Assembly (NCBI GenBank): GCA_910579965.1
Contig: CAJTWF010000005.1
Coordinates: 1-64,000 of the forward strand
Direction: 5' to 3'
DNA from: an uncultured Oscillospiraceae bacterium
GTDB lineage: Bacteria > Bacillota > Clostridia > Oscillospirales > Oscillospiraceae
Length of the DNA: 64,000 nt
Of this stretch, positions 40,986 through 49,122 are shown piece by piece. How positions within the stretch are numbered: position 1 is the first letter of the stretch; every line of letters begins with the position of its first letter. A program made the position numbers and the translations under genes. Under the pieces are notes generated by a model, which did no database searches, was not told where the DNA came from, and worked only from the letters and a program-made list of their open reading frames with translations.

Positions 40986-42713
40986 ATGGACTATCAGAAG
41001 GAGTACCGGAAGTGGCTGGACAGCGGCGTGCTGACGGCGGCGGAGCAGGCGGAGCTGGAGGCCATCGCCGGCGATGACAGGGAGATCGAGAGCCGCTTCT
41101 ACGGCCCCCTGGAGTTCGGCACCGCCGGCCTGCGGGGCACCATGGCCATGGGTCTCCACCACATGAATATCTACGTGGTCCGCCACGCCACCCAGGCCTT
41201 TGCCAACGTCATCTGCGCCGAGGGGGAGAAGGCCAGGGAGAAGGGCGTGGCCGTGTGCATGGACTGCCGCAACCACGGCATGGAGTTCGCCCGGGCCGCC
41301 GCCGAGGTGTGCGCCGGCAACGGCATCAAGGTGCGCATCTTCGAGTCCCTGCGCCCCACCCCCGAGCTCAGCTTCGCCGTGCGCCACTACGGCTGCCAGG
41401 CGGGCATCAACGTCACCGCCAGCCACAACCCCAAGGAGTATAACGGCTACAAGGTCTACTGGGAGGACGGGGCCCAGCTGCCCCCCCACCACGCCAGCGC
41501 CATTGCCCGGGAGATCGAGAAGACCGACATCTTCACCGGCATCACCTCCATGCCCTACGACGAGGCGGTGAAGGCCGGCATGATTACCGTCATGGGCCGG
41601 GAGACTGACGAGGCCTTCCTCAAGGAGGTCATGGCCATGACCATTGACCCGGAGGCCATCCCCGCCGTGGCGGACGCCTTCAAGCTGGTCTACACCCCCT
41701 TCCACGGCTGCGGCCACCAGCTGGTGCCCGAGGCCCTGAAGCGGGCCGGGGTGAAGCACCTGCTGTGCGAGCCCAAGCAGATGGTCATCGACGGGGACTT
41801 CCCCACCGTCAAGAGCCCCAACCCGGAGAACCCCGAGGGCTTCTATCTGGCCGTGGAGCTGGCCAGGAGCAATGATGTGGACTTCATCCTGGGCACGGAC
41901 CCGGACAGTGACCGGGTGGGCATCATGGTCCGGGACAAGGACGGGGAGTATAAGGTCATGACCGGCAACCAGACCGGCGTGGTGCTGCTGGACTACATGC
42001 TGGGGGCCATGAAGCGCACGGGCAAGCTGCCCAGGAACCCGGTGGCCCTGAAGACCATCGTCACCACCGAGATGGCCCGGACCGTGGCCGAGAGCTACGG
42101 CGCGGCCTGCTTCGACACCTTCACCGGCTTCAAGTTCATTGCCGAGAAGAAGAACGCCCTGGAGGGATCCGGCGAGGGCAGGGTGGTGTTCTCCTACGAG
42201 GAGAGCTACGGCTACATGCTGGGGGACTACGTCCGGGACAAGGACGCGGTCACCGCCTCCCTCCTGCTCACCGAGATGGCCGCCTACTACGCCGCCAAGG
42301 GCATGACCGTGCTGGACGCCCTCCAGGCCCTCTACGAGAAGCACGGCTTCTACGGCGAGAAGACCCACAACCTGGTGATGCCCGGCCTGGACGGCCTGGC
42401 GGACATGGCCAGGCTCATGAAGCGCCTGCGGGAGGAGCCCCCGGCGGAGATCGGCGGGGTGAAGGTGGCCCAGCGCAAGGACTACGCCGACGGCAGCGTC
42501 ATCGACTGCGCCACCGGAGAGAAGAGCGCCATGGAGCTGAGCGGGTCCAACGTGCTCCGCTTTGAGCTGGCCGACGGCACCTCCATCATCGTCCGCCCCT
42601 CCGGCACGGAGCCCAAGATCAAGGTCTACATCCTCACCAAGGGCGCGGACGCGGCGGAGCGGGACGCCAACGTGGCCAAGTACAGCCAGTGGGTGGAGAC
42701 CCTGAAAAAGTAG
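40986..42713 (+). CDS. pgcA: Phospho-sugar mutase (alpha-phosphoglucomutase type)
   Basis: Alpha-D-phosphohexomutase of 575 residues. The phosphoserine S146 lies in TASHNP, the magnesium loop is GTDPDSDRVG, the sugar-binding loop is YEESYGY and the phosphate-binding loop is RPSGTEPKIKVY. It interconverts glucose 1- and 6-phosphate, feeding UDP-glucose and glycolipid synthesis; a mannose or other hexose preference cannot be excluded. The ATG at 40986 follows AAGGAGGAAAAGG; upstream in-frame sequence is not family-like. Confidence 0.9.
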   Translation: MDYQKEYRKWLDSGVLTAAEQAELEAIAGDDREIESRFYGPLEFGTAGLRGTMAMGLHHMNIYVVRHATQAFANVICAEGEKAREKGVAVCMDCRNHGMEFARAAAEVCAGNGIKVRIFESLRPTPELSFAVRHYGCQAGINVTASHNPKEYNGYKVYWEDGAQLPPHHASAIAREIEKTDIFTGITSMPYDEAVKAGMITVMGRETDEAFLKEVMAMTIDPEAIPAVADAFKLVYTPFHGCGHQLVPEALKRAGVKHLLCEPKQMVIDGDFPTVKSPNPENPEGFYLAVELARSNDVDFILGTDPDSDRVGIMVRDKDGEYKVMTGNQTGVVLLDYMLGAMKRTGKLPRNPVALKTIVTTEMARTVAESYGAACFDTFTGFKFIAEKKNALEGSGEGRVVFSYEESYGYMLGDYVRDKDAVTASLLLTEMAAYYAAKGMTVLDALQALYEKHGFYGEKTHNLVMPGLDGLADMARLMKRLREEPPAEIGGVKVAQRKDYADGSVIDCATGEKSAMELSGSNVLRFELADGTSIIVRPSGTEPKIKVYILTKGADAAERDANVAKYSQWVETLKK

Positions 42714-42737
42714 CCTCCGCCTCCCCATGAGACAGGC

Positions 42738-43853
42738 ATGAAAGAGACTTACACCTACAAATACACCCTCTCCCAGCAGGAGCTGGCCGCCCTCCGCTCC
42801 CGGCGGGCCGCCGCCCGGAAGCGGCGGGAACGGAGACGGCGGCTTCTGCTGGGCGCGGCGGCCCTGCTGGCGTCGGCGGCGCTCCTGACCGGCGGGGCCC
42901 TGTGGCTGCTGACCCGGGACGGCCCCGCCGGCGGGCCCGCCCCCATCCCCCCCGCCGGGGAGATCGAGGACCTGACGGAGCCGTCAGCGCCGCCGGATAT
43001 TCCGGCCTCCGCGCCGGCGGCGGTCCCGGCGGTCTCCCCGCCCCACGAGGCGGTCCAAGGGCCGGACACGGCCCGCCTGGCATCGGAGATCGACAGCCGG
43101 TACGCCATCCTCATTGACCTGGACACCGGGGAGATCCTGGCCCAGAAGATGCCCGGGGCCCTGGTGAGCCCCGCCTCCATGACCAAGATCCTCACCATTC
43201 TCACGGCGGCAGACCACATCGGCGGCCTCAACGGCACCTATGTCATCACCCAGGAGATGGTGGACTACTGCCGCAGCAACGGCTGCTCCACGGCCGGGTT
43301 CCTGCCCGGGGAGGAGGTCTCCCTGACGGACCTGTTCTACGGCACCATCCTGCCCTCCGGGGCGGACGCGGCCCTGGCCCTGGCCTGCTACGTGGCCGGG
43401 AGCCAGGAGGCCTTTGTGGAGCTGATGAACCAGAAGGCCCGGGAGCTGGGCCTCTCCAGCTCCGCCCGGTTCGCCAACTGTATCGGACTCTATGACCCGG
43501 ACAACGTCTGCACGGTGTACGACATGGCCATGATCCTCTGGGCGGCCATGGAGAACAACGTCTGCCGCACCTTCCTCACCGAGCGCAACCGGGTCCTTCC
43601 GCCCAACGGGGTCCGGGAGGAGGAGCTGGATCTCTCCAACTGGTTCATCCGCCGCATCGAGGACCACATGCCCGAGGGCTTGGCGGTGCTGGGGGCCAAG
43701 ACGGGATACGTCTCCATGGCCGGCAGCTGCGCGGCCAGCTTCGCCCAGAGCCGGGACGGACGGGAGTACATCTGCGTCACCGCCAAGGCCTCCGGCGGCT
43801 GGCAGTGCATCTTTGACCAGGCGGCCATCTACGCCGCGTGGGCCGGCAGGTAG
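42738..43853 (+). CDS. D-alanyl-D-alanine carboxypeptidase (S11 family)
   Basis: Serine peptidase of 371 residues with a Lys/Arg-rich cytoplasmic N-terminus, one membrane helix (about 37-58) and a Pro/Ala-rich spacer. The catalytic S147-x-x-K150 is in SMTK and K321-TG in KTGYVS. The usual SxN motif reads SGAD (LPSGADAALAL) instead of SGND. It trims the terminal D-Ala of peptidoglycan stem peptides. It lies 24 bases after pgcA, and its N-terminal anchor contrasts with the C-terminal amphipathic anchor of DacA-type enzymes. Confidence 0.87.
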   Translation: MKETYTYKYTLSQQELAALRSRRAAARKRRERRRRLLLGAAALLASAALLTGGALWLLTRDGPAGGPAPIPPAGEIEDLTEPSAPPDIPASAPAAVPAVSPPHEAVQGPDTARLASEIDSRYAILIDLDTGEILAQKMPGALVSPASMTKILTILTAADHIGGLNGTYVITQEMVDYCRSNGCSTAGFLPGEEVSLTDLFYGTILPSGADAALALACYVAGSQEAFVELMNQKARELGLSSSARFANCIGLYDPDNVCTVYDMAMILWAAMENNVCRTFLTERNRVLPPNGVREEELDLSNWFIRRIEDHMPEGLAVLGAKTGYVSMAGSCAASFAQSRDGREYICVTAKASGGWQCIFDQAAIYAAWAGR

Positions 43854-43891
43854 GGGACGAAAAAAAAAGTGGAAAAAGTTTGTGAAAGAAC

Positions 43892-43920
43892 TTGCAATCT
43901 GCCGCCGTATGGTGTATGAT
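43892..43920 (+). promoter_or_regulatory. Promoter of the folT transcript
   Basis: TTGCAA (43892-43897), 17 bases and TATGAT (43915-43920); the start lies about 40 bases before the THF riboswitch. Confidence 0.75.
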
Positions 43921-43965
43921 AACCCTGTCATCGGGGTGAGGGCCCCGGTACACAACAGAATAGGA

Positions 43966-44074
43966 TTGGTAGAGTAAGCATATCGCGTAAAGTGGCAAGA
44001 GGATGGGAAGTCGCCCTTGCACGAAAGGCCCCCGAGAAATAGGGCCTACGATGGTATGCTGCATCCGCTACCGC
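43966..44074 (+). promoter_or_regulatory. Tetrahydrofolate (THF) riboswitch
   Basis: The aptamer landmarks are in order: GGTAGAGTA at the 5' end, TCGCGTAAAGTG, GGATGGGAAGTCGC, ACGAA, CGAGA, then GGTATGCTGCATCCGCTACC at the 3' end, closing on the first helix. The gene below it is folT, a folate transporter, which fits a folate sensor. A terminator-like hairpin follows at 44093. Confidence 0.92.
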
Positions 44075-44092
44075 ACGATCTCGGATGTATTG

Positions 44093-44132
44093 CATGCCAA
44101 TCCCGGCCGCAGAGGCGGTCTGGATTGGCATG
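44093..44132 (+). terminator. Expression-platform hairpin of the THF riboswitch
   Basis: Stem CATGCCAATCC / GGATTGGCATG with an inner GC-rich hairpin, followed by TTCTGTTT. It would end transcription when THF is bound. Confidence 0.7.
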
Positions 44133-44219
44133 TTCTGTTTCGGGGCTCCGTGCAGCAGCTTCCGTGCCACTTTACCTCCTAAAACAGCCTTTACGGCGGA
44201 ATTGAAGGAGGAGACGCGA

Positions 44220-44288
44220 ATGAAGCGTAACCAACACACCACTCATCTCCCTCGCAGCCAACGGATCGGGAAGGAGGTGAGCCGGTGA
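44220..44288 (+). CDS. Leader peptide overlapping folT
   Basis: A 22-codon open frame (begins MKRNQHTTHLPRSQR) with a strong ribosome site GAAGGAGG seven bases before its ATG. Its TGA stop overlaps the GTG start of folT by GTGA, and the second ribosome site for folT (AAGGAGG) lies inside it. This arrangement suggests translational coupling. The peptide is basic and His-rich with no known family. Confidence 0.5.
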   Translation: MKRNQHTTHLPRSQRIGKEVSR

Positions 44289-45313
44289 GACAGGTTAAGC
44301 CGGGTACTCTGTACACCAGCCCCTTTTCCATGGCCTACTGGCGGGACGCCGCCGCGGAGCTCCGGGACACCCGCATACTGGTGTTCGCCGCGCTGATGAT
44401 CGCCCTGCGGGTGGCCCTGAAGAGCCTGGGCATCCCCATTGCGGCGGATTTGAAGATCAACATCGCCTTTTTTGTCAACGCCTTCGGCGCCATGGTCTTC
44501 GGCCCCGTGGTGGCCATCCTGGCCGCTGCCATCTCCGACACCCTGGGGTGTCTGCTGGTCCCCTCCGGGGCCTACTTCTTCCCCTTTATCTTCATCGAGA
44601 TTGCCGGGTCCCTGATCTTCGCCCTGTTCCTCTACCGGGCCAGGGTCACCGCCACCCGGGTTATCCTCTCCCGGTTCTGCATTGACTTCTTTGTCAACAT
44701 CGTGCTCAACACCCCCATCATGTGGCTGTATTACAAGATGGTGCTGGGCAAGTCCTACGCCATTTTCCAGCTGCCCCGGATCATCAAGAACCTGGCCCTG
44801 TTCCCCCTGGAGAGCGTGCTGCTGGTCCTGTTCCTCACGGCCATGATGCCGGTGGGCGCACGCTTCGGCCTGCTCTACGACAAGGGGGAGAACCTGCGGC
44901 TGCGCAAGCGGCAGGTGGCGCTGCTGGTGACCCTGTTCGTGGTGGGCGCGGCCTGCGTGGGCGGCTACTACGTATATAACTACAACACCACCAACCACGC
45001 CTCCAAGCTGCCCGCGGCGGAGGTGGCGAGCATCAACAGCGCGCTGACCCGGCTGGGCGCGGACCAGAACCTCCTGGACGACGGCCAGGTGGTCACGGTC
45101 AGCAAGGTCTATAAGAAGCTGGGCGGCGATACCACCGTGGAGTTCACGGTCTACCAGACCTCGGCGGAGACCGATCTGAACGCGGCGGCGGGGTACCTGG
45201 AAAAATCGGCCAAGGCCGACGAGACCATGACCAAGGTAGCCTCCGGTAGCGCTGTGCTGCCAGGGGACGACGCCGCCGCTGCCGGGAGCATGACGGTGCA
45301 GCCGGAGTCATAG
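44285..45313 (+). CDS. folT: Folate ECF transporter S component with extra C-terminal domain
   Basis: Substrate-binding subunit of an energy-coupling-factor transporter. Residues ~30-200 form the six-helix FolT-type core (RILVFAALMIALRVALKSLG, NAFGAMVFGPVVAI, GAYFFPFIFIEIAGSLIF). A further helix at ~220-238 is followed by ~105 soluble residues (ASKLPAAEVASINSALTRLG) not usual in S components. It needs the shared EcfA/A'/T module, which is not in the window. GTG start with AAGGAGG. Controlled by the THF riboswitch upstream. Confidence 0.88.
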   Translation: MRQVKPGTLYTSPFSMAYWRDAAAELRDTRILVFAALMIALRVALKSLGIPIAADLKINIAFFVNAFGAMVFGPVVAILAAAISDTLGCLLVPSGAYFFPFIFIEIAGSLIFALFLYRARVTATRVILSRFCIDFFVNIVLNTPIMWLYYKMVLGKSYAIFQLPRIIKNLALFPLESVLLVLFLTAMMPVGARFGLLYDKGENLRLRKRQVALLVTLFVVGAACVGGYYVYNYNTTNHASKLPAAEVASINSALTRLGADQNLLDDGQVVTVSKVYKKLGGDTTVEFTVYQTSAETDLNAAAGYLEKSAKADETMTKVASGSAVLPGDDAAAAGSMTVQPES

Positions 45314-45414
45314 ATTTGAGTCCGTCCCTGCTCCGGACTGCGGACCTGCAGAAAACATAGAAAAACCCCGTTACCTTGCATAAGTTTTTGTTAATATTTT
45401 GTCAAACATGTCAC

Positions 45415-45443
45415 TTGCATAATGGCAAAAAGTTTGATATTAT
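45415..45443 (+). promoter_or_regulatory. Promoter of fhs
   Basis: TTGCAT (45415-45420), 17 bases and TATTAT (45438-45443) in an AT-rich region about 150 bases before the fhs ATG. Confidence 0.65.
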
Positions 45444-45601
45444 TTTAACGAGAAATGGGACTCAGACGGACCACCCATTTTTCTGCCGCGATGCTGTTAA
45501 AGTTGCGGCAAGATACATTTATTATTTTAGAATGCCCGCTCCGCCTGGGACCAGAGCGATCCGGAAGGGAGAGGCGGGCGAAGAAAGGAAACGTGAAAGA
45601 C

Positions 45602-47275
45602 ATGAGCTACAAATCTGACATCGAGATCGCCCAGGAGACCACCATGCAGCACATCACCGAGGTCGCCAAGACCGCCGGTGTGGACGCAAAATACCTGGAG
45701 CAGTACGGCAACTACAAGGCCAAGGTGGATTACAACATCCTCAACGAGACCCCCGAGCGCTCCGGCAAGCTGGTTCTGGTCACCGCCATCAACCCCACCC
45801 CCGCCGGCGAGGGCAAGACCACTACCACCGTCGGTCTGGCCGACGGCATGAAGAAGCTGGGCAAGAACGTTCTGGTCGCTCTGCGGGAGCCCTCCCTGGG
45901 ACCCGTTTTCGGCGTCAAGGGCGGCGCTGCCGGCGGCGGTTATGCTCAGGTCGTTCCTATGGAGGACATCAACCTCCACTTCACCGGCGACTTCCACGCC
46001 ATCGGCGCTGCCAACAACCTGCTGGCCGCCATGCTGGATAACCATATCTATCAGGGCAACAAGCTGGGCATTGACCCCCGCCGGATCACCTGGCGCCGCT
46101 GCGTGGACATGAATGACCGCCAGCTCCGCTTTGTCACCGACGGTCTGGGCGGCCGGGTCAACGGCGTGCCCCGGGAGGACGGCTACGACATCACCGTGGC
46201 CAGCGAGATCATGGCCGTGCTGTGCCTGGCCAGCGACATCACCGATCTGAAGAACCGCCTGGCCCGTCTGGTGGTGGGCTACACCTACGACGAGAAGCCC
46301 GTCACGGCCGGCGATCTGAACGCCCAGGGCGCTATGGCCGCCCTGCTCAAGGACGCCCTCAAGCCCAACCTGGTCCAGACCCTGGAGCACACCCCCGCCT
46401 TTGTCCACGGCGGCCCCTTCGCCAACATCGCCCACGGCTGCAACTCCGTCACCGCCACCAAGATCGCCCTGCGCCTGAGCGACTACACCATCACCGAGGC
46501 CGGCTTCGGCGCGGACCTGGGCGCTGAGAAGTTCCTGGACATCAAGTGCCGCATGGCCGGCCTGAAGCCCAGCGCCGTTGTGGTTGTGGCAACCATCCGC
46601 GCCCTGAAGTACAACGGCGGCGTTGCCAAGGCCGATCTGGGCAATGAGAACCTGGAGGCCCTGGAGAAGGGCATGCCCAACCTGCTCAAGCACGTGAGCA
46701 ACATCACCAACGTCTACAAGCTGCCCTGCGTGGTGGCCATCAACCGCTTCCCCCTGGACACCGAGGCCGAGCTGAAGCTGGTGGAGGACAAGTGCCGCGA
46801 GCTGGGCGTGAACGTGGCCCTGAGCGAGGTGTGGGCCAAGGGCGGCGAGGGCGGCATCGCTCTGGCCGAGGAGGTCATCCGCCTGTGCGAGCAGCCCAAC
46901 GACTTCACCTTTGCCTATGAGCTGGACGCCACCATCGAGGAGAAGATCACCGCCATTGTCCAGAAGATCTACGGCGGCAAGGACGTGCTCTTCACCGCCA
47001 ACGCCCAGAAGCAGATCCAGCAGCTCACCGCCCTGGGCTTCGACAAGATGCCCATCTGCATGGCCAAGACCCAGTACAGCCTCACCGACGATCAGACCAA
47101 GCTGGGCGCGCCCACCGGCTTCACCGTCACCGTGCGCAACGTGAAGGTTTCCGCCGGCGCAGGCTTCCTGGTTGCCCTCACCGGCGACATCATGACCATG
47201 CCCGGCCTGCCCAAGGTGCCCGCCGCCGAGCGCATCGACGTGGACGCCACCGGCAAGATCTCCGGCCTGTTCTAA
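45602..47275 (+). CDS. fhs: Formate--tetrahydrofolate ligase
   Basis: Enzyme of 557 residues, the standard Fhs length. The nucleotide loop is NPTPAGEGKTTTTVGLADG near 65-83; other family stretches are LREPSLGPVFGVKGGAAGGG, DNHIYQGN and TEAGFGADLGAEKF. It makes 10-formyl-THF from formate, ATP and THF. Start at MSYKSDIEIAQ; AAAGGAAAC lies 12 bases upstream, and a GTG nine bases upstream is an alternative. Codon use is highly biased, as for a strongly expressed gene. First of the one-carbon genes with fchA and folD downstream. Confidence 0.95.
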   Translation: MSYKSDIEIAQETTMQHITEVAKTAGVDAKYLEQYGNYKAKVDYNILNETPERSGKLVLVTAINPTPAGEGKTTTTVGLADGMKKLGKNVLVALREPSLGPVFGVKGGAAGGGYAQVVPMEDINLHFTGDFHAIGAANNLLAAMLDNHIYQGNKLGIDPRRITWRRCVDMNDRQLRFVTDGLGGRVNGVPREDGYDITVASEIMAVLCLASDITDLKNRLARLVVGYTYDEKPVTAGDLNAQGAMAALLKDALKPNLVQTLEHTPAFVHGGPFANIAHGCNSVTATKIALRLSDYTITEAGFGADLGAEKFLDIKCRMAGLKPSAVVVVATIRALKYNGGVAKADLGNENLEALEKGMPNLLKHVSNITNVYKLPCVVAINRFPLDTEAELKLVEDKCRELGVNVALSEVWAKGGEGGIALAEEVIRLCEQPNDFTFAYELDATIEEKITAIVQKIYGGKDVLFTANAQKQIQQLTALGFDKMPICMAKTQYSLTDDQTKLGAPTGFTVTVRNVKVSAGAGFLVALTGDIMTMPGLPKVPAAERIDVDATGKISGLF

Positions 47276-47296
47276 GAAAAATTTTTCCGGTTTAGA

Positions 47297-47329
47297 AATC
47301 CCGGCGGCGTATCCCGCCGCCGGGATTTT
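47297..47329. terminator. fhs terminator
   Basis: Stem AATCCCGGCGGCG / CGCCGCCGGGATT with a tetraloop and then TTTC on the plus strand and TTTC on the minus strand. Confidence 0.8.
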
Positions 47330-47342
47330 CGCTGTATTTTTC

Positions 47343-47582
47343 CTACAGAAGCTCCGTCATCAGGGACACCCCCAGCCGGAACCCCTCCCGGAAGCTGGCA
47401 TAGTTCAGAAAATTCTCCTCATCGCATAGACAGTTCCAATATTTTTCCGCAAACTCCCTGCCCATTTCTTCTTCTATTTTCTCGAAAAGACTGTAGATTT
47501 CGGCACGGAGCTTTTCGGGAGGCTTTGGCTGCGTTTCGAGGGGAGAATACTGGTCAGTGTAGATATCTTGCAGAATACTCAT
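47343..47582 (-). CDS. Uncharacterised small protein (DUF6809-like)
   Basis: Protein of 79 residues, mostly helical and acidic, with SLFEKIEEEMGREFAEKYWN and a C-terminal FREGFRLGVSLMTELL that recalls the DUF6809 family of small clostridial proteins often found near phage or plasmid regulators. It is divergent from the HTH gene at 47669, sharing an 86-base AT-rich control region. The ATG has GGAGGG upstream. Confidence 0.6.
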   Translation of the reverse strand: MSILQDIYTDQYSPLETQPKPPEKLRAEIYSLFEKIEEEMGREFAEKYWNCLCDEENFLNYASFREGFRLGVSLMTELL

Positions 47583-47668
47583 TGGATTGACCCTCCTTCT
47601 ATATGTTCAATTTTAGTGGTTTTTTACTTTGATTATATCACTAAAATTGGAGTTGTCAAGGAATTTCT

Positions 47669-47920
47669 ATGTTTTCAAAAAAGCTATTTGCGCAAAGAGT
47701 ACAGGAAATACGAAAGTCTCACCATGAAACGCAGAAAGAGCTGGGTGAGATTATTAGTACACGCGCCACCAACATCAGCGAAATAGAGAGCGGGCGCAAG
47801 ACAACAACAACGGAAAAGCTTGCCTTGATCTGCCGCCACTATCATGTCTCCGCCGATTACCTGCTGGGTCTCTCCGATGACATGCAGGGCGGCACAGACC
47901 GATGGACCGACGAAGAATAA
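47669..47920 (+). CDS. Small XRE-family HTH regulator, copy 1
   Basis: Protein of 83 residues with one HTH (about 8-62, HETQKELGEIISTRATNISE) and the tail YHVSADYLLGLSDDMQGG common to XRE repressors. AAGGAATTTCT precedes the ATG. It is a tandem paralog of the next gene, about two-thirds identical, with near-identical C-termini. Lower GC content than the surroundings suggests it came in with the accessory patch between fhs and fchA. Confidence 0.85.
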   Translation: MFSKKLFAQRVQEIRKSHHETQKELGEIISTRATNISEIESGRKTTTTEKLALICRHYHVSADYLLGLSDDMQGGTDRWTDEE

Positions 47921-47942
47921 TCTCCGTTAATCGCTGAATCCA

Positions 47943-47970
47943 TGTAGGGGCGAGCATTGCTCCACCCCTA
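47943..47970. repeat. GC-rich palindromic repeat, short copy
   Basis: TGTAGGGGCGAGCATTGCTC followed by CACCCCTA forms a small hairpin. It is the same sequence as one end of the element at 48264 and follows the HTH gene at the same distance as that element follows the second HTH gene. Confidence 0.65.
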
Positions 47971-47989
47971 AAACAATAAAATTAATTTT

Positions 47990-48241
47990 ATGTTTTCAAA
48001 AGAATTGTTTGGTGAAAGGGTTTCCGTAATTCGAAAACAGCATGGCGAGACGCAAAAAATGCTGGGAGACACCATCGGAATGAGCAGCAATAATGTCAGC
48101 GAGATGGAGGGAGGAAAGAAAACAACCACCTCCGAAAAGATCGCTAAGATCTGCCGCCATTACCATGTCTCCGCCGATTACCTGCTGGGTCTCTCCGATG
48201 ACATGCAGGGCGGTATATACAGCTGGACCGACGAAGAATAA
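47990..48241 (+). CDS. Small XRE-family HTH regulator, copy 2
   Basis: Protein of 83 residues, the tandem duplicate of the previous gene: same start (MFSKxLF), same length and an identical block CRHYHVSADYLLGLSDDMQGG. Differences concentrate in the recognition helix (SSNNVSEMEGG against ATNISEIESGR), so the two may read different operators. The duplication includes the post-gene sequence and the beginning of the repeat. No good RBS is seen beyond a weak A/T-rich stretch; it may depend on the first copy. Confidence 0.83.
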   Translation: MFSKELFGERVSVIRKQHGETQKMLGDTIGMSSNNVSEMEGGKKTTTSEKIAKICRHYHVSADYLLGLSDDMQGGIYSWTDEE

Positions 48242-48263
48242 TTTCCGTTAATCGCTGGATCCA

Positions 48264-48402
48264 TGTAGGGGCGAGCATTGCTCGCCCGCAATCCCCCCCG
48301 CACCCCCAGCGGTCCGATAGACGCGGTTTTGGCCCTGCAATCGTTCTTTCGACGCCTCCCTGCGTCTCGACAGCCTGCGGGCGAGCAATGCTCGCCCCTA
48401 CA
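48264..48402. repeat. GC-rich MITE-like element, copy A
   Basis: A 139-bp element bounded by perfect 27-bp terminal inverted repeats (48264-48290 and 48376-48402; ends TGTAGGGGCGAGCATTGCTC). Each end is itself palindromic. CCA flanks both sides as a possible 3-bp target duplication. The interior carries no gene. Related copies lie at 23129-23211 and 47943-47970. Confidence 0.75.
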
Positions 48403-48471
48403 CCATCAAAATTGAGGCCGTTATCAAAATCGGGACCGTCATCCAAAACAAAAAGAAAGGAATCATATCCT

Positions 48472-49092
48472 ATGGATTTCGCACAAGCATCCTGCACGGA
48501 ATTTGTAACCGTCCTCGCCTCCAACGCCCCCGTACCCGGCGGCGGCGGGGCCTCCGCCCTGGTGGCCGCCATCGGCACCGCCCTGGGCAACATGGTGGGC
48601 TCCCTCACCGTTGGCAAGAAGAAATACGCCGATGTGGAGGAGGAGATCATCGCCCTCAAGGCCAAGTGCGACAAGCTCCAGGCGGACCTCCTGGCCCAGA
48701 TCGAGCTGGACGCCAAGGGCTTTGAGCCCCTTTCCAAGGCCTACGGCATCCCCAAGGACAACCCGGACCGGGACAGGATCCTGGAGGACGCCACCGTGGT
48801 GGCCTGTCAGGTGCCGGTTAAGATCATGGAGCTGTGCTGCGAGGCTCTGGACGCAATCGCCGTGTTCGCCGCCAAGGGGAGCCGTCTGGCGGTGAGCGAC
48901 GCGGGCTGCGGCGCTGTGTGCGTCAAGGCCGCGCTCCAGGCCGCGTCCCTCAACGTGTTCATCAACACCAAGACCCTGAAAAACCGGGAGCTGGCCGAGG
49001 AGATGAACAAGAAGTGCCTGGGTATGCTGGATAAGTACTGCGCCCTGGCGGACGAGGTGTTCAACACGGTCAAGGACGGGTTCTTCCAGTAA
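48472..49092 (+). CDS. fchA: FchA-like cyclodeaminase / methenyl-THF cyclohydrolase
   Basis: Protein of 206 residues matching the cyclodeaminase domain of FTCD and stand-alone FchA. Signatures are APVPGGGGASALVAAIGTAL near 25-42, VGKKKYADVEEE near 55 and KGSRLAVSDAGCGAVCVKAAL near 140-160. Relatives act as formimino-THF cyclodeaminase or as 5,10-methenyl-THF cyclohydrolase. With fhs upstream and a folD that seems to lack cyclohydrolase residues 31 bases downstream, the cyclohydrolase role is likely. AAAGGAATC precedes the ATG. Confidence 0.88.
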   Translation: MDFAQASCTEFVTVLASNAPVPGGGGASALVAAIGTALGNMVGSLTVGKKKYADVEEEIIALKAKCDKLQADLLAQIELDAKGFEPLSKAYGIPKDNPDRDRILEDATVVACQVPVKIMELCCEALDAIAVFAAKGSRLAVSDAGCGAVCVKAALQAASLNVFINTKTLKNRELAEEMNKKCLGMLDKYCALADEVFNTVKDGFFQ

Positions 49093-49122
49093 CAATCAAA
49101 AAGAAAAGAGGATATTGCTAAC

